Source: Cohnella sp. WQ 127256 (GTDB taxonomy: Bacteria; Bacillota; Bacilli; Paenibacillales; Paenibacillaceae). From it: 64,000 nt of DNA. The notes beneath the pieces are model-generated. The model searched no databases and was not told where the DNA came from. It was given only the letters and a program-made list of their open reading frames with translations. Location of the stretch: the NCBI RefSeq assembly GCF_024519285.1, contig NZ_JAMZCY010000009.1, forward strand, positions 271,640 through 335,639. Direction: 5' to 3'. Numbering within the stretch: the first letter of the stretch is position 1; each line of letters starts with the position of its first letter. Made by a program: the position numbers and the translations under genes. Positions 17,906 through 27,657 of this stretch are shown piece by piece.

Positions 17906-19336
17906 TTATTTTTTCGTTTTCTCTTTTTCTGATTTCCAGCTATCTTTCACGATTGTTGTAACTTCGTCCCACGTTTTGTTGCCTTGAGCATATTCCAACA
18001 ATGCATCACCGAAGTAATTTTTGAAATCTTCACTTGGGAATGCTGCGAATGTCCAAGCTACGGATGTAAGACCTTTACCCATCCAGTTGGAAACTTCTTT
18101 CGCTAATGGATCAGCAGGTTTTTCGCTGTCGCTAAATGTATTGAACGGTGCTATAAAACCTAAGTCTTTAGAAACATAGCTTTTACCTTTGTCGCTTGAG
18201 AACAACCATTCAAGGAATGCAATAGAGGCTGCTTGATTGTCCGCGGAAGCTTTGCTATTAATGGAAAGATAATTTTCTGTTCCAATTGCAAGCCCTTGAG
18301 TTTCTTCTCCAGCAACACCTGTATAGATAGGTAAGAATTTGATGTCTTCGGATTTCACAACGTTTCCTTCAACACCGTTAATTTGTCCCCAAGCCCAGTT
18401 ACCATTTTGAACCATAGCTGACTGACCCAGAGCAAATTCAGCCATCGAATCGTCAACCGATTTACTACCTAGAAGTCCTGGCTTTGTAACGGAATTATTG
18501 ATGTAAAGATCAAACGTGTTTTTGAAGTTTGCACCGTATTTGAATGAAATTTCATTAGAAGCTAATCCTGCAAGAACTGTGCTGTCAAATCCTGGCTGAT
18601 CCTTGAACTCGTAGTATAGTGGCAAGTTAGCTAAATGTGACTGCCATCTCCACTGTTCGCCAGCGTTCAAAGATGTGGAAGAGAATACGCCTTTAATGCC
18701 CAGTTGATCTTTCTTAGCCGTCATATCTTCAACTACTGCTTTTAATGTAGCGAAGTTATTAATTTCAGTAGCAGCGGAAATTGAAACCGCTTTATCAGCT
18801 AAGGAAAAATATTTCTTCATAACTGCATCGTTGTAAATAATGCCATAGCCCTCTACTACGTAAGGGATACCGTACACGCCTTCACCACTAGTTACAGCTA
18901 AGCTCTTGTCGGACAAGTATTCATAAAGCTTTGTGCCCTTCAAGTCTGCAGTATAGTCTTTCCAATTACCATAACCAACTGGTCCGTTGATTTGGAAAAT
19001 CGTAGGAGCATCGGATTTAGCAATTTCAGACTTCAACGTTGTTTCGTAAGTACCACTAGCAGCCGTTACCACTTTAACTTTAACGCCTGTTTCTGCTTCG
19101 TAATCTTTAGCAATTTTCTCATATACTTCTGCAATTTCTGGTTTGAAGTTTAAGAAGTACACGGAACCTTTGCCAGCAGCAGGTTTTTCCGCAGCTTTGG
19201 AAGCTTCTGGGGAAGTGCTGTTAGATGCTGATGGTGAGCTCGTCTCTTCATTGTTGTTTTTGCCACAAGCAGCTACTAATGCTGAAACCATAGTCAATAC
19301 AAGCAGGAGTCCTAAAAACTTTTTAACTTTTTTCAA
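17906..19336 (-). CDS. Extracellular sugar-binding lipoprotein of ABC transporter
   Basis: 476 residues. Lipoprotein signal FLGLLLVLTMVSALVAAC with lipobox LVAAC, then a Ser/Asn-rich linker and a family 1 solute-binding fold (VYFLNFKPEIAEVYEKIAKD, AQGLAIGTENYLSIN, AFLEWLFSSDKGK). It captures an oligosaccharide outside the cell and delivers it to the two permeases. The start is TTG at 19336 with GAGGGGG 8 nt upstream. It is the first gene of the operon binding protein, MalF, MalG, LacI. Confidence 0.93.
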   Translation of the reverse strand: MKKVKKFLGLLLVLTMVSALVAACGKNNNEETSSPSASNSTSPEASKAAEKPAAGKGSVYFLNFKPEIAEVYEKIAKDYEAETGVKVKVVTAASGTYETTLKSEIAKSDAPTIFQINGPVGYGNWKDYTADLKGTKLYEYLSDKSLAVTSGEGVYGIPYVVEGYGIIYNDAVMKKYFSLADKAVSISAATEINNFATLKAVVEDMTAKKDQLGIKGVFSSTSLNAGEQWRWQSHLANLPLYYEFKDQPGFDSTVLAGLASNEISFKYGANFKNTFDLYINNSVTKPGLLGSKSVDDSMAEFALGQSAMVQNGNWAWGQINGVEGNVVKSEDIKFLPIYTGVAGEETQGLAIGTENYLSINSKASADNQAASIAFLEWLFSSDKGKSYVSKDLGFIAPFNTFSDSEKPADPLAKEVSNWMGKGLTSVAWTFAAFPSEDFKNYFGDALLEYAQGNKTWDEVTTIVKDSWKSEKEKTKK

Positions 19337-19409
19337 TTGTAATTCCCCCTCATTTGTAATCTTGCTTCAAACATTGGAATTTATTCACGTTGGATATCTA
19401 ATCGATTAT

Positions 19410-19456
19410 GATAGCGCTATCTATAAATCGATTGGTATCCTTATCGGTAACGTTTC
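19410..19456. promoter_or_regulatory. Candidate LacI-type operators upstream of the sugar operon
   Basis: GATAGCGCTATC (19410-19421) is a perfect 12-bp palindrome, nested almost centrally in ATCGATT...AATCGAT (19401-19432). A second site, GGTAACGTTTCC (19445-19456), is a near-palindrome with the central CG of LacI-family operators and also resembles a cre. Both lie 75-120 bp upstream of the binding-protein start. Assignment to the operon regulator is inference. Confidence 0.5.
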
Positions 19457-19623
19457 CAATGACTTAGTTTTATCATATAATTTAGTGAATCACAACAGTT
19501 TTCTTCAAATTTAAATTTACTTTTTTTAGGTGTTCTCATTTTTTTCGTAATATAATGTAAGCGCTACGAATTTACTTATTTGTGCCACTCGCATTCCAAG
19601 GAAGTCAAACCATGGGTAAATAT

Positions 19624-19631
19624 GCTATAAT
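19624..19631 (+). promoter_or_regulatory. Extended -10 promoter of the PBP gene
   Basis: TGCTATAAT just upstream of the PBP ribosome binding site (AAGGAGG at 19646-19652) is an extended -10; the -35 region is weak. Confidence 0.5.
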
Positions 19632-19660
19632 AGTTCTGTTTGTTGAAGGAGGCTTTATTA

Positions 19661-22600
19661 ATGACGAATACTAAGCAACCCCCTTCCGAGCCCAAGCGTA
19701 AAGGTGAAGGCTTTAAGACAGCGGGGAAAATCGCAGGTTTCACAGTATTATGGCTTGTCTTGTTCGGACTGCTTGCCGGACTTGTAGGAGCTGGTGCTGT
19801 AACTGGTTATATTGCATCATTGGTGCACGATGATCCAATCCGTAATCAAAGCTTAATCAAGGAAAAAATTAATGAAAATGCGATAACCGGGTTTGTTTAT
19901 TTCAATGACAAAACACCTATTGGACAATTACGTTCCGAGGAAGATCGTCGCCCGATCACGTACGACCAAATCCCACAAACGATTATCGACGCGGTCATCG
20001 CTATAGAAGACAAAAACTTCTTCACACACCCAGGTATCGATGCCAACGGATTGTTACGTGCGGTCAAGCAGCAATTACTGAACGAAAGCGTACAAACTGG
20101 CGGCAGTACGATCACCCAACAATTAGCACGCCGAGTATTTCTCAACCTAGATCAAACTTCGAGCCGTAAAGCCAAGGAAATTTTCCTATCCCTTCGTCTG
20201 GAAAAGGTCCTAGACAAGAAAGAAATCATAACGGCCTACTTAAATAAGGTTCCTTACGGCAACGGCTCCTCCGGGTATCAAGTATTCGGAATTAAAGCTG
20301 CAGCCAATGGGATATTCGGTATCAAGGATTTAGAACAATTGAACATCGCCCAAGCCGCTTATTTAGCCGGTGTACCTCAATTGCCTTCTCTTTACTCTGC
20401 ATTTAACGGTAAAGGGGATTTCAACGAGAAAAACTTCAAACGTGCTGTAACGAGACAAAAGCTTGTTCTCAGCCGTATGCTTGAGGAGAACAAAATCAAT
20501 CAAGCCCAATATAACGAGGCATTAGCGTTCGATTTATACAGCTCCCTTGCTAAGCCTAGTGAAAAAGCATATAACACCTATCCGTATCTCATGCTCGAAG
20601 TTGAGCGCCAGGCTGCTGAGATTCTCGTTCTCAAGGAGAATCCTACACTCACTCGCGAAGACTTGAAGAAAAAAGAAAATGCTCCCCTAATCGAAGAGGC
20701 ACGTGGTCTGCTTCTACGGAGTGGATACAAGGTCACCACGACGATTGACAAAAAGGTGTACAACCTTATGCATAAGATCGCCGAGGATCCAGCTAATTTC
20801 GCACCGGATCACCCCGTTAAAGGCGTAGAGCAAATTGCTGCCGTCATGATGGACCAGAAGACAGGTGCCATCCTAGGGATGATTGAAGGACGCGACTTCC
20901 ACATCGAGCAGATGAACTTTGCTACACAGATGGTTCGGCAGCCGGGTTCAGCCATGAAGCCAATCGCAGCTTATTTACCTGCACTTGACAAAGGTCTTAT
21001 CCAACCTGGTAGCATTCTTGATGATGCCCCTGTTATTCTGAAGAACGGTGGCGGTGGATACCATATCCCGAAAAACTCCAATAACCGTTACTCAGGTCTC
21101 GTAACCGCTCGTCAAGCACTGAACAGCTCTTACAATATCCCTGCTCTGAAAATCTTCCTTGATAAAGTCACCATCAAAGAATCTTGGGCGTTTGCCCGTT
21201 CTCTCGGCATTACGACCTTGGTGAAGGAAGACGACGAAGCCCAAACCGGAGTTATCGGCGGTCTTAAATACGGAACCTCTGTTGAGGAATTAACGAATGC
21301 CTATGCCGCAATTGGTAACAAGGGTGTATTCAATGACGGTTATCTCATTGAAGAAATTCTCGATGCTAATAACAAGCCTGTTTATAAGCATGAGCCTAAT
21401 CCGAAACAAATCGTATCCGAGCAATCCGCGTATTTGATGACCGATATGCTTCGTACAGTTGTAACGAACGGTACAGCGACATCCATTATGACCCAATTTA
21501 AAAACTATAAAAATATTCCGGTCGTTGGTAAAACCGGAACGACGCAAAACTATAGCGACGTTTGGTTCGAAGGTTACACCCCTGATATTACACTGGGCGT
21601 ATGGGCTGGTTATGAGAAAGTCATTCATACCTTGTCCTCGGATGGTCACGGACGAGCTCGTTCCATCTGGGCTAAAATTATGAATGAAGTAACCGAGGCT
21701 AAGCCAGAGCTGTTCCCAACTAAGACATTCGAGAAACCTGATGGGATCGTGTCCAAAACCGTCTCTAGTGTCAGTGGTAAGCTCCCAACGGAGTTGACGC
21801 GGTCAGCCGGAAAGCTGGTAACCGACATCTTCAACCGTAAGTTCATCCCTACAGAAGAAGACGATGCTCTCGTTAAAGTGAAGTATATTTCTTACAACGG
21901 TGTAAACTATTTACCACAAGCGGAAACACCTGAAGATCTGCTGCGGGAATCCGTCATGGTTGTTAGAGAGACACCGCTGGATACGCTAATGGAGGAATTA
22001 CAGGCGAAACTTGGTAAGGTAGCCGTTCAGTCTCGCAAGGCGCTCTCGTACTATTTGCCTAAGGACGCCGACCAAAGCGCACCTTCCAAAATCGATCCAC
22101 GTGTAGAAGATGGAGCTGTCCCAGCACCTCCAAAACACATTTCTGTGGAAACCTTAAATAACTTAGCACGAATCACCTTCTCTCCTTCACCTGAAGCCGA
22201 CGTAGCCGGTTACCGACTGTATCGTTCAATTAATGGTGGTGTTTTCCAGAAGGTCGAAGCTTCCGTACCTGCAGGAGCGGATGCGAAATTCGTCAACTAC
22301 ATTAGTCCAGGCCAATCCTATAGTTATTATGTAACTGCCGTCGACGTTGCCGGAAATGAATCGGCTCCTAGCGAAAAGTTATTGAGTGACGGAGGAAAAG
22401 GCAATGAAGATCCAAACCTTCCTAATCCTAGTCTCCCTGGTGATGGCACTGATCCTAACTTCCCAAATAATCCGGATCAAGGGAATACGGGTAAAATTCC
22501 ATCATCACCAAGCGGATTAACTGCACAAGGAACAGATATTGGGGTTACACTCTCATGGAATTCAAATGCAAGTAGTGAAGGTGTAACGCAGTATCAGATT

Positions 22601-22768
22601 TGGTTTAGCGATGCTGCACAAGGGAAATACAAATTACTTGGCACGACGGAGTCTACTACTTTCGAGTATATTGCACCGCTGTCATCAGGTTGGTATCGCA
22701 TAATGGCGATCAACGCGTCTGGGGAGTCCCCTCCTTCTGCCTCTGTTGAAGTGAAATCCGGTGGCTAG
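19661..22768 (+). CDS. Class A penicillin-binding protein (PBP1A family) with C-terminal FN3 domains
   Basis: 1035 residues. A short cytoplasmic tail and one membrane helix (about 25-55) lead into a GT51 glycosyltransferase domain (EDKNFFTHPGID near 115, then TGGSTITQQLARR). The transpeptidase domain follows with SAMK near 429, SSYN near 489 and KTGTT near 623. The C-terminus carries two fibronectin type III-like domains (about 823-906 and 945-1033) joined by a Pro/Asn/Gly-rich linker. It polymerises and cross-links peptidoglycan at the outer face of the membrane; the FN3 pair may bind wall polymers. The ATG is fixed by GAAGGAGG at 7 nt. Monocistronic with a strong terminator. Confidence 0.95.
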   Translation: MTNTKQPPSEPKRKGEGFKTAGKIAGFTVLWLVLFGLLAGLVGAGAVTGYIASLVHDDPIRNQSLIKEKINENAITGFVYFNDKTPIGQLRSEEDRRPITYDQIPQTIIDAVIAIEDKNFFTHPGIDANGLLRAVKQQLLNESVQTGGSTITQQLARRVFLNLDQTSSRKAKEIFLSLRLEKVLDKKEIITAYLNKVPYGNGSSGYQVFGIKAAANGIFGIKDLEQLNIAQAAYLAGVPQLPSLYSAFNGKGDFNEKNFKRAVTRQKLVLSRMLEENKINQAQYNEALAFDLYSSLAKPSEKAYNTYPYLMLEVERQAAEILVLKENPTLTREDLKKKENAPLIEEARGLLLRSGYKVTTTIDKKVYNLMHKIAEDPANFAPDHPVKGVEQIAAVMMDQKTGAILGMIEGRDFHIEQMNFATQMVRQPGSAMKPIAAYLPALDKGLIQPGSILDDAPVILKNGGGGYHIPKNSNNRYSGLVTARQALNSSYNIPALKIFLDKVTIKESWAFARSLGITTLVKEDDEAQTGVIGGLKYGTSVEELTNAYAAIGNKGVFNDGYLIEEILDANNKPVYKHEPNPKQIVSEQSAYLMTDMLRTVVTNGTATSIMTQFKNYKNIPVVGKTGTTQNYSDVWFEGYTPDITLGVWAGYEKVIHTLSSDGHGRARSIWAKIMNEVTEAKPELFPTKTFEKPDGIVSKTVSSVSGKLPTELTRSAGKLVTDIFNRKFIPTEEDDALVKVKYISYNGVNYLPQAETPEDLLRESVMVVRETPLDTLMEELQAKLGKVAVQSRKALSYYLPKDADQSAPSKIDPRVEDGAVPAPPKHISVETLNNLARITFSPSPEADVAGYRLYRSINGGVFQKVEASVPAGADAKFVNYISPGQSYSYYVTAVDVAGNESAPSEKLLSDGGKGNEDPNLPNPSLPGDGTDPNFPNNPDQGNTGKIPSSPSGLTAQGTDIGVTLSWNSNASSEGVTQYQIWFSDAAQGKYKLLGTTESTTFEYIAPLSSGWYRIMAINASGESPPSASVEVKSGG

Positions 22769-22784
22769 ACCATAATAAATTGAA

Positions 22785-22820
22785 AGCCCCCGCCTTCGTC
22801 CATGGACGAAGGCGGGGGCT
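22785..22820. terminator. Strong bidirectional terminator between PBP gene and acsA
   Basis: AGCCCCCGCCTTCGTCC and its exact complement, separated by two bases, form a 17-bp perfect stem with A-rich and T-rich flanks. Confidence 0.92.
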
Positions 22821-22846
22821 TATTTATATGCGTATGGAGTCGAGGA

Positions 22847-24571
22847 CTAGTCCTCGATTGTAGACAAATCACCCGTCGGCAAATTAAGCTCCCAAGCTTT
22901 TAATACCCGGCGCATGATCTTTCCGCTGCGAGTTTTTGGAAGCTTGTCTTTGAATTCGATCTCACGAGGGGAAGCATGAGCGGAAAGACCTTCCTTCACG
23001 AACTTGGCGATATCCGCTTTCAGCTCATCGGATGGTGTAAAACCTTCACGAAGCGATATGAAAGCTTTGATGATTTCTCCGCGTATTGGATCAGGCTTAC
23101 CAATAACTCCGGCTTCTGCAACTGCCGGATGCTCAACAAGCTTACTCTCTACCTCGAAAGGTCCAACACGTTCGCCCGCAGTATTGATGACATCGTCGAT
23201 TCTTCCTTGGAACCAGAAGTAACCTTCATCATCCATATACGCCGAATCACCTGATACATACCACCCAGGGATATGGAAGTATTCCTCATACTTCGTCGGA
23301 TTGTTCCAGATCGTACGCATCATGGACGGCCAAGGCGTCTTAATCGCCAGGTTCCCCATCTGGAATGGAGGTAGCTCTTTTCCTTGATCATCGATAATTG
23401 CTGCTTGAATACCAGGAACAGGTTTACCCATCGATCCTGGTTTAATGTCCATACTCGGGTAGTTGCAGATTAACTGTCCACCGGTTTCAGTCATCCACCA
23501 AGTGTCATGAATGCGTTGTCCGTAGATTTTATTACCCCAACGGACGACCTCAGGATTAAGTGGTTCGCCAACACTTAGCACATGACGCAAGCTGGATAGA
23601 TCGAACGATTTAACGACATCGTCTCCTGCTCCCATCAACATACGGAATGCCGTCGGGGCACTATACCATACGGTAACTTTATACTTCTGAATCGTTGAGT
23701 ACCAATCCTGCGGGCTGAATCTGCCCCCACGCACAACGTTGGTCACCCCATTTAACCATGGTGCGAATATCCCATATGAAGTTCCCGTAACCCATCCTGG
23801 ATCAGCAGTACACCAGTACACATCATCTTCTCTTAAATCTAGCACAACTCGTCCTGTATGATAGTGCTGAAGCATCGCGTTCTGAACATGAAATACCCCT
23901 TTAGGTTTTCCTGTAGAGCCCGATGTGTAATGTAGAATAAGACCATCTTCCCGATCAAGGAATGTCAATTCCGTTTCATCGGATGCTGTTTCCATTGCGG
24001 ATGAAAAATCGATGATGCCGTTGCCTTCTTCGACGGAATCTCCGAATACGATGACATGCTTCAGATCCGGTAAATCAGCCCGTGGAACCCGAGACAGTAA
24101 CGCTGTAGTCGTAATGATAGCTACCGCCCCACTATCCTTCAAGCGATCTCTCACAGCTGTTTCCATGAATGCCTCGAACAAAGGTCCGACAACCGAACCT
24201 ACTTTAAGCGCACCAAAGAGGCTAAAATAAAGCTCGGGTGTACGCGGCATAAAAATAAACACTCTGTCACCTTTAACCACACCTAAATCACGTAGCACAT
24301 TGGCAAATCTATTAGATTGCCTCGATAGATCAGCGAAAGTATAGCTTTCTTCACGCTGAGTATCGCTGTAATGAAGCGCGATTTTGTCGCCTCGCCCATT
24401 GTCAACATGGCGATCAATCGCTTCATAGGCCATATTAACCTTGCCTGTCGAAGCCCAGGAAAATTGACTTTCAATGTCGGCCCAGTTTAAGTCTTTTACT
24501 GCCTCATCGTATGACGCCATGTTAGACACCGTCGCTGTGACGGCCAATTTCTCATCAGATTGAAATGTCAC
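22847..24571 (-). CDS. acsA: Acetyl-CoA synthetase
   Basis: 574 residues, an ANL-superfamily ligase. ATP loop YTSGSTGKPKG near residue 211, WWMTETGGQ, YVSGDSAYMDDEGYFWFQGR and the C-terminal KTRSGKIMRR, whose lysine (near 552) is the residue acetylated in this family. It converts acetate, ATP and CoA to acetyl-CoA. The start is GTG at 24571 with only a weak ribosome binding site. It is divergent from acuA and acuC, whose products acetylate and deacetylate AcsA in Bacillus subtilis, so enzyme and modifiers share one regulatory region with cre sites. Confidence 0.95.
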   Translation of the reverse strand: MTFQSDEKLAVTATVSNMASYDEAVKDLNWADIESQFSWASTGKVNMAYEAIDRHVDNGRGDKIALHYSDTQREESYTFADLSRQSNRFANVLRDLGVVKGDRVFIFMPRTPELYFSLFGALKVGSVVGPLFEAFMETAVRDRLKDSGAVAIITTTALLSRVPRADLPDLKHVIVFGDSVEEGNGIIDFSSAMETASDETELTFLDREDGLILHYTSGSTGKPKGVFHVQNAMLQHYHTGRVVLDLREDDVYWCTADPGWVTGTSYGIFAPWLNGVTNVVRGGRFSPQDWYSTIQKYKVTVWYSAPTAFRMLMGAGDDVVKSFDLSSLRHVLSVGEPLNPEVVRWGNKIYGQRIHDTWWMTETGGQLICNYPSMDIKPGSMGKPVPGIQAAIIDDQGKELPPFQMGNLAIKTPWPSMMRTIWNNPTKYEEYFHIPGWYVSGDSAYMDDEGYFWFQGRIDDVINTAGERVGPFEVESKLVEHPAVAEAGVIGKPDPIRGEIIKAFISLREGFTPSDELKADIAKFVKEGLSAHASPREIEFKDKLPKTRSGKIMRRVLKAWELNLPTGDLSTIED

Positions 24572-24609
24572 GATCCATCACCATCCCATTGGAATACGGT
24601 CACCCGTTA

Positions 24610-24623
24610 CGAATACGCTTACA
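24610..24623 (-). promoter_or_regulatory. cre-like site in front of acsA
   Basis: On the minus strand TGTAAGCGTATTCG agrees with the CcpA consensus TGWAARCGNTWNCW at 12 of 14 positions and lies 39 bp before acsA. Confidence 0.5.
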
Positions 24624-24739
24624 TCTTCTTGAGGAAATGTTCTCCTCAGCCATTGTCATTATAACACAGAGTGAACGAACTCGGAATCTGAGACGGGGTA
24701 AATTTCCACTTTGCTAGGGACAATATTAGCTAACCTAGT

Positions 24740-24753
24740 TGTAAGCGGTTCCT
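24740..24753 (+). promoter_or_regulatory. Consensus cre (CcpA) site in the acsA-acuA intergenic region
   Basis: TGTAAGCGGTTCCT matches TGWAARCGNTWNCW at all 14 positions. It lies just before a TATAAT (24773-24778) that probably serves acuA, overlapping the expected -35 area. CcpA control of acsA and acu genes is established in Bacillus subtilis. Confidence 0.8.
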
Positions 24754-24815
24754 GCACAACCCGCTTTGATGTTATAATAGCATTAAAGCTCTAAAACGGC
24801 TGAAGGGAGAACGGT

Positions 24816-25448
24816 ATGGAACACTTTAAATGTTACGTTCGGTATCCTATCAATCGAGATAGTAGATCCCTTATCGTCGAAGGCCCTGTTTCTCCGGAAA
24901 CATTACGCGGTCTGACGCTTCACCCTAAATTAGACGCCTTCCGCAGACCTAAAGAGCAGCATGAAGCTTTGGTCGAAATTTCCGAGCTACCAGAAGGTAG
25001 AATCATTGTCGCCCGCGAAGAGGAAGTCATCGTCGGTTATGTGACCTTCCATTATCCAGATGAGATGGAGCGGTGGTCAGAGGGCGGTATGGAAGACTTG
25101 GTTGAGTTAGGCGCCATTGAAGTCGCGGATGATTATCGTAATCTTGGACTAGGAAAGTCTCTCATCTCCGCGTCTTTCGAGAATAACCAGCTAGATAATA
25201 TGATCGTGTTCACAACGGAATATTATTGGCACTGGGACCTTGATTCTAGTGGACTAAATGTGTGGGAATACAGACAGATGATGGAGAAGCTGATGAAATC
25301 AGTCGACATGGTCTGGTTTGCTACGGACGATCCAGAAATATGTGCGCACCCCGCAAATTGCCTCATGGTCCGAATTGGCAAAGACGTACCCCTATCTTCC
25401 GTAGAACAATTTGACCGTGTTAGATTTAGACAACGCTTCATGTATTAG
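24816..25448 (+). CDS. acuA: GNAT acetyltransferase AcuA
   Basis: 210 residues. The GNAT core shows VVGYVTFHYPD-type text and GAIEVADDYRNLGLGKSLI, the acetyl-CoA binding motif (RxxGxGK variant), near residues 105-115. AcuA acetylates the catalytic lysine of AcsA and switches it off. Adjacency to acsA and acuC supports the assignment. The ATG follows GAAGGGAGA by 8 nt. Confidence 0.93.
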   Translation: MEHFKCYVRYPINRDSRSLIVEGPVSPETLRGLTLHPKLDAFRRPKEQHEALVEISELPEGRIIVAREEEVIVGYVTFHYPDEMERWSEGGMEDLVELGAIEVADDYRNLGLGKSLISASFENNQLDNMIVFTTEYYWHWDLDSSGLNVWEYRQMMEKLMKSVDMVWFATDDPEICAHPANCLMVRIGKDVPLSSVEQFDRVRFRQRFMY

Positions 25449-25528
25449 TGTAGTGGGATCACACTCGTCACATTATGCTTGCCCCGATAACGGCGCTTAG
25501 CGCTCGTGTAAGCGGGCGTAGCCTTTAG

Positions 25529-26743
25529 ATGAAAGGTAGGCGACCTCCCCTGGCTTCAAGATCGTTATGGATCAACAATACCGCTTCCGAGCGCTATCAC
25601 TTTTCAGATGAGCATCCTTTCCACCCTGTTCGCTTAGATTTAACAGAAAATCTACTGCGGTGCTGCGGGGCATTGGACAGTGGAACCCTTATCCCTCCCT
25701 TCTCCCTAATAGAGGCGGAAAGGATTATTCGAAATACCCATCGTGCCGATTATATCGATATCGTAACTGCTTTAAGCACTAATCAACCGAGCTTAGAAGC
25801 TATCAATCAAGCCTCGCGTTTCGGTCTTGAAGACGATGGAGATACTCCCTATTTCTTAGGTATGCATGAAGCTGCCGTAGCTGTATCCGCAGGCTCTATC
25901 GCTGCTGCTGATGCGGTCATGTCTGGACAAGCGGATCATGCGCTTCATCTTGCGGGTGGGCTACATCATGCCTTCCCTGATCACGCCTCCGGTTTCTGCG
26001 TATACAATGATGCTGCAGCGGCCATTTCCTACATTCGCGAAAAATATAACGCACGTGTCCTATACATAGATACTGACGTTCATCATGGTGATGGGGTACA
26101 GTGGTTTTTCTATACAGATCCCGATGTATTCACTCTTTCCATTCATGAAACCGGTAAATTTCTTTTTCCCGGCAGCGGTTTTCCTCATGAGAGAGGCGAT
26201 TCATCCGGGTACGGCACTTGTCTTAATATTTCCGTAGAGCCTTATACCGAGGACGAATCTTGGCTCGACTGTTTCGAGCAGGCAGTGGAGCATGCAGCAC
26301 GCGCCTTCAAACCAGATCTTATTATTAGTCAGCATGGCTGCGATGCCCATGCCTTCGATCCGCTTGCGCATATTCAGTGCAGCATGCAGATCTACCGTGA
26401 AATGCCACGAATTATCCACCAGCTTGCCGACCGATATACGCAAGGCAAATGGGTCGCGCTAGGTGGAGGAGGATACGACCATTGGCGTGTGGTACCACGG
26501 GCGTGGAGCTTGCTGTGGATGGAGATGAGTCAGCATCCCCTACTCGCTCATATTGACGCTGAGCCCCAAGGAGGGCTTCTCCCAGCACAATGGCCCAACA
26601 TCACAACCAAGCTTAAACCGGAATTCCCACTTCCTTCAACGTGGTTGGATGATGTTGCCTCCTGGACTCCAATGCCTCGAAGAGAGGAAATCACGAGAAA
26701 AAACAAATTGAATTTAGAGCTCGCTCTTCAGCATATTGGATAA
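25529..26743 (+). CDS. acuC: AcuC, histone-deacetylase-family lysine deacetylase
   Basis: 404 residues. Class I/II HDAC signatures: LAGGLHHAFPDHASGFCVYND, DTDVHHGDGVQWFFY (zinc-site Asp and His), FFPG-like LFPGSGFPHERG, and ALGGGGYDHWRV. AcuC removes acetyl groups from AcsA, restoring activity. It follows acuA by 80 bp; the CBS-domain gene acuB that lies between them in Bacillus subtilis is absent. The start is uncertain: ATG at 25529 has no clear ribosome binding site and adds about ten residues over the family. Confidence 0.93.
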   Translation: MKGRRPPLASRSLWINNTASERYHFSDEHPFHPVRLDLTENLLRCCGALDSGTLIPPFSLIEAERIIRNTHRADYIDIVTALSTNQPSLEAINQASRFGLEDDGDTPYFLGMHEAAVAVSAGSIAAADAVMSGQADHALHLAGGLHHAFPDHASGFCVYNDAAAAISYIREKYNARVLYIDTDVHHGDGVQWFFYTDPDVFTLSIHETGKFLFPGSGFPHERGDSSGYGTCLNISVEPYTEDESWLDCFEQAVEHAARAFKPDLIISQHGCDAHAFDPLAHIQCSMQIYREMPRIIHQLADRYTQGKWVALGGGGYDHWRVVPRAWSLLWMEMSQHPLLAHIDAEPQGGLLPAQWPNITTKLKPEFPLPSTWLDDVASWTPMPRREEITRKNKLNLELALQHIG

Positions 26744-26763
26744 CAGTCATGTCCATACAGATA

Positions 26764-26819
26764 AACAGAAGAGAAGATCGTCATCGGCTTATGCCATAAT
26801 GACGGTCTTCTCTTCTGTT
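26764..26819. terminator. Bidirectional terminator between acuC and mtnN
   Basis: AACAGAAGAGAAGA-TCGTCAT pairs with ATGAC-GGTCTTCTCTTCTGTT in a long stem of about 20 bp. Confidence 0.85.
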
Positions 26820-26865
26820 GCTGTGTCTGTACCATTATCCCATCGGCTCAGTTAATAGATTATTA

Positions 26866-27567
26866 TTAAATCGTCTTAACCATCTCTTCAACGATCGCAT
26901 AAGAGCGATTAGCCGCCTCAATCGTAAACTCCGCAAAGTTAACGTGAGCTGAACCGTCCGCTTTATCCGACATTGATCGTATAATGACGTGTGGGATATT
27001 GTTCATGTAGCATACTTGAGCAACTGAGGCGCCTTCCATTTCCGTACATGCGCCGTTCAAATCATCGTATAAGCTCTTGACCATAACCCGATCCGCGATA
27101 AATTGATCGCCGGATAATATTTTACCGACATGACAACGTCCTGGATATACTTTACGACCCGCTTCCTCCGCTATAGCAATCAAATGACTATCTGCTGGAT
27201 ACTCCGATACTTCCTGGTAGGGAATTATCCCACGTGGGAAGCCAAGAGCTGTCACATCGATATCATGCTGCATGCTGCTAGTTGAAATGACGATATCTCC
27301 TATGTTTAACACAGGATCAACCGCACCAGCCACACCCGTAAAGATAATCGCATCGACGCCGTACCGATCAATGAGAACTTGGGTACAAACCGCCGCATTG
27401 ACTTTACCAACTCCCGAACGGGTTAATACGACTTTCTTGCCTAGAAAGAGTCCACGATAATAGGTTATTCCCGCATGTTGTTCGGTTTGTCTATTGTCCA
27501 ATTTAGCTAATAGCAGCTCAATCTCCTCTTGCATAGCTCCGATAATTCCAAGCGTTCCGTATGTCAT
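26866..27567 (-). CDS. mtnN: 5'-methylthioadenosine/S-adenosylhomocysteine nucleosidase
   Basis: 233 residues. GIIGAMQEEIELLL at the N-terminus, FTGVAGAVDPVLNIGDIVIS, VSEYPADS and the ribose-binding EMEGASVAQVC with a catalytic Asp in RSMSDKADGSA. It cleaves MTA and SAH to adenine and a thioribose or ribosyl-homocysteine, in methionine salvage and quorum-signal precursor formation. ATG at 27567 has AAAGGAAG upstream. Adjacent to ccpA on the same strand. Confidence 0.95.
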   Translation of the reverse strand: MTYGTLGIIGAMQEEIELLLAKLDNRQTEQHAGITYYRGLFLGKKVVLTRSGVGKVNAAVCTQVLIDRYGVDAIIFTGVAGAVDPVLNIGDIVISTSSMQHDIDVTALGFPRGIIPYQEVSEYPADSHLIAIAEEAGRKVYPGRCHVGKILSGDQFIADRVMVKSLYDDLNGACTEMEGASVAQVCYMNNIPHVIIRSMSDKADGSAHVNFAEFTIEAANRSYAIVEEMVKTI

Positions 27568-27657
27568 AACCAACTTCCTTTCCAATGATTTGGTCATAAA
27601 GAAGCCCCGCAACGGCTACCTTTCGCACCGATGCAGGGCGTTCTATTCGTAAATGAA

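Noticed and set aside
19556..19569. cre-like TGTAAGCGCTACGA as a proven CcpA site
   Set aside because: 13 of 14 positions agree, but it lies about 220 bp from the sugar operon start and 90 bp from the PBP gene, so its target is unclear; noted only within a finding.
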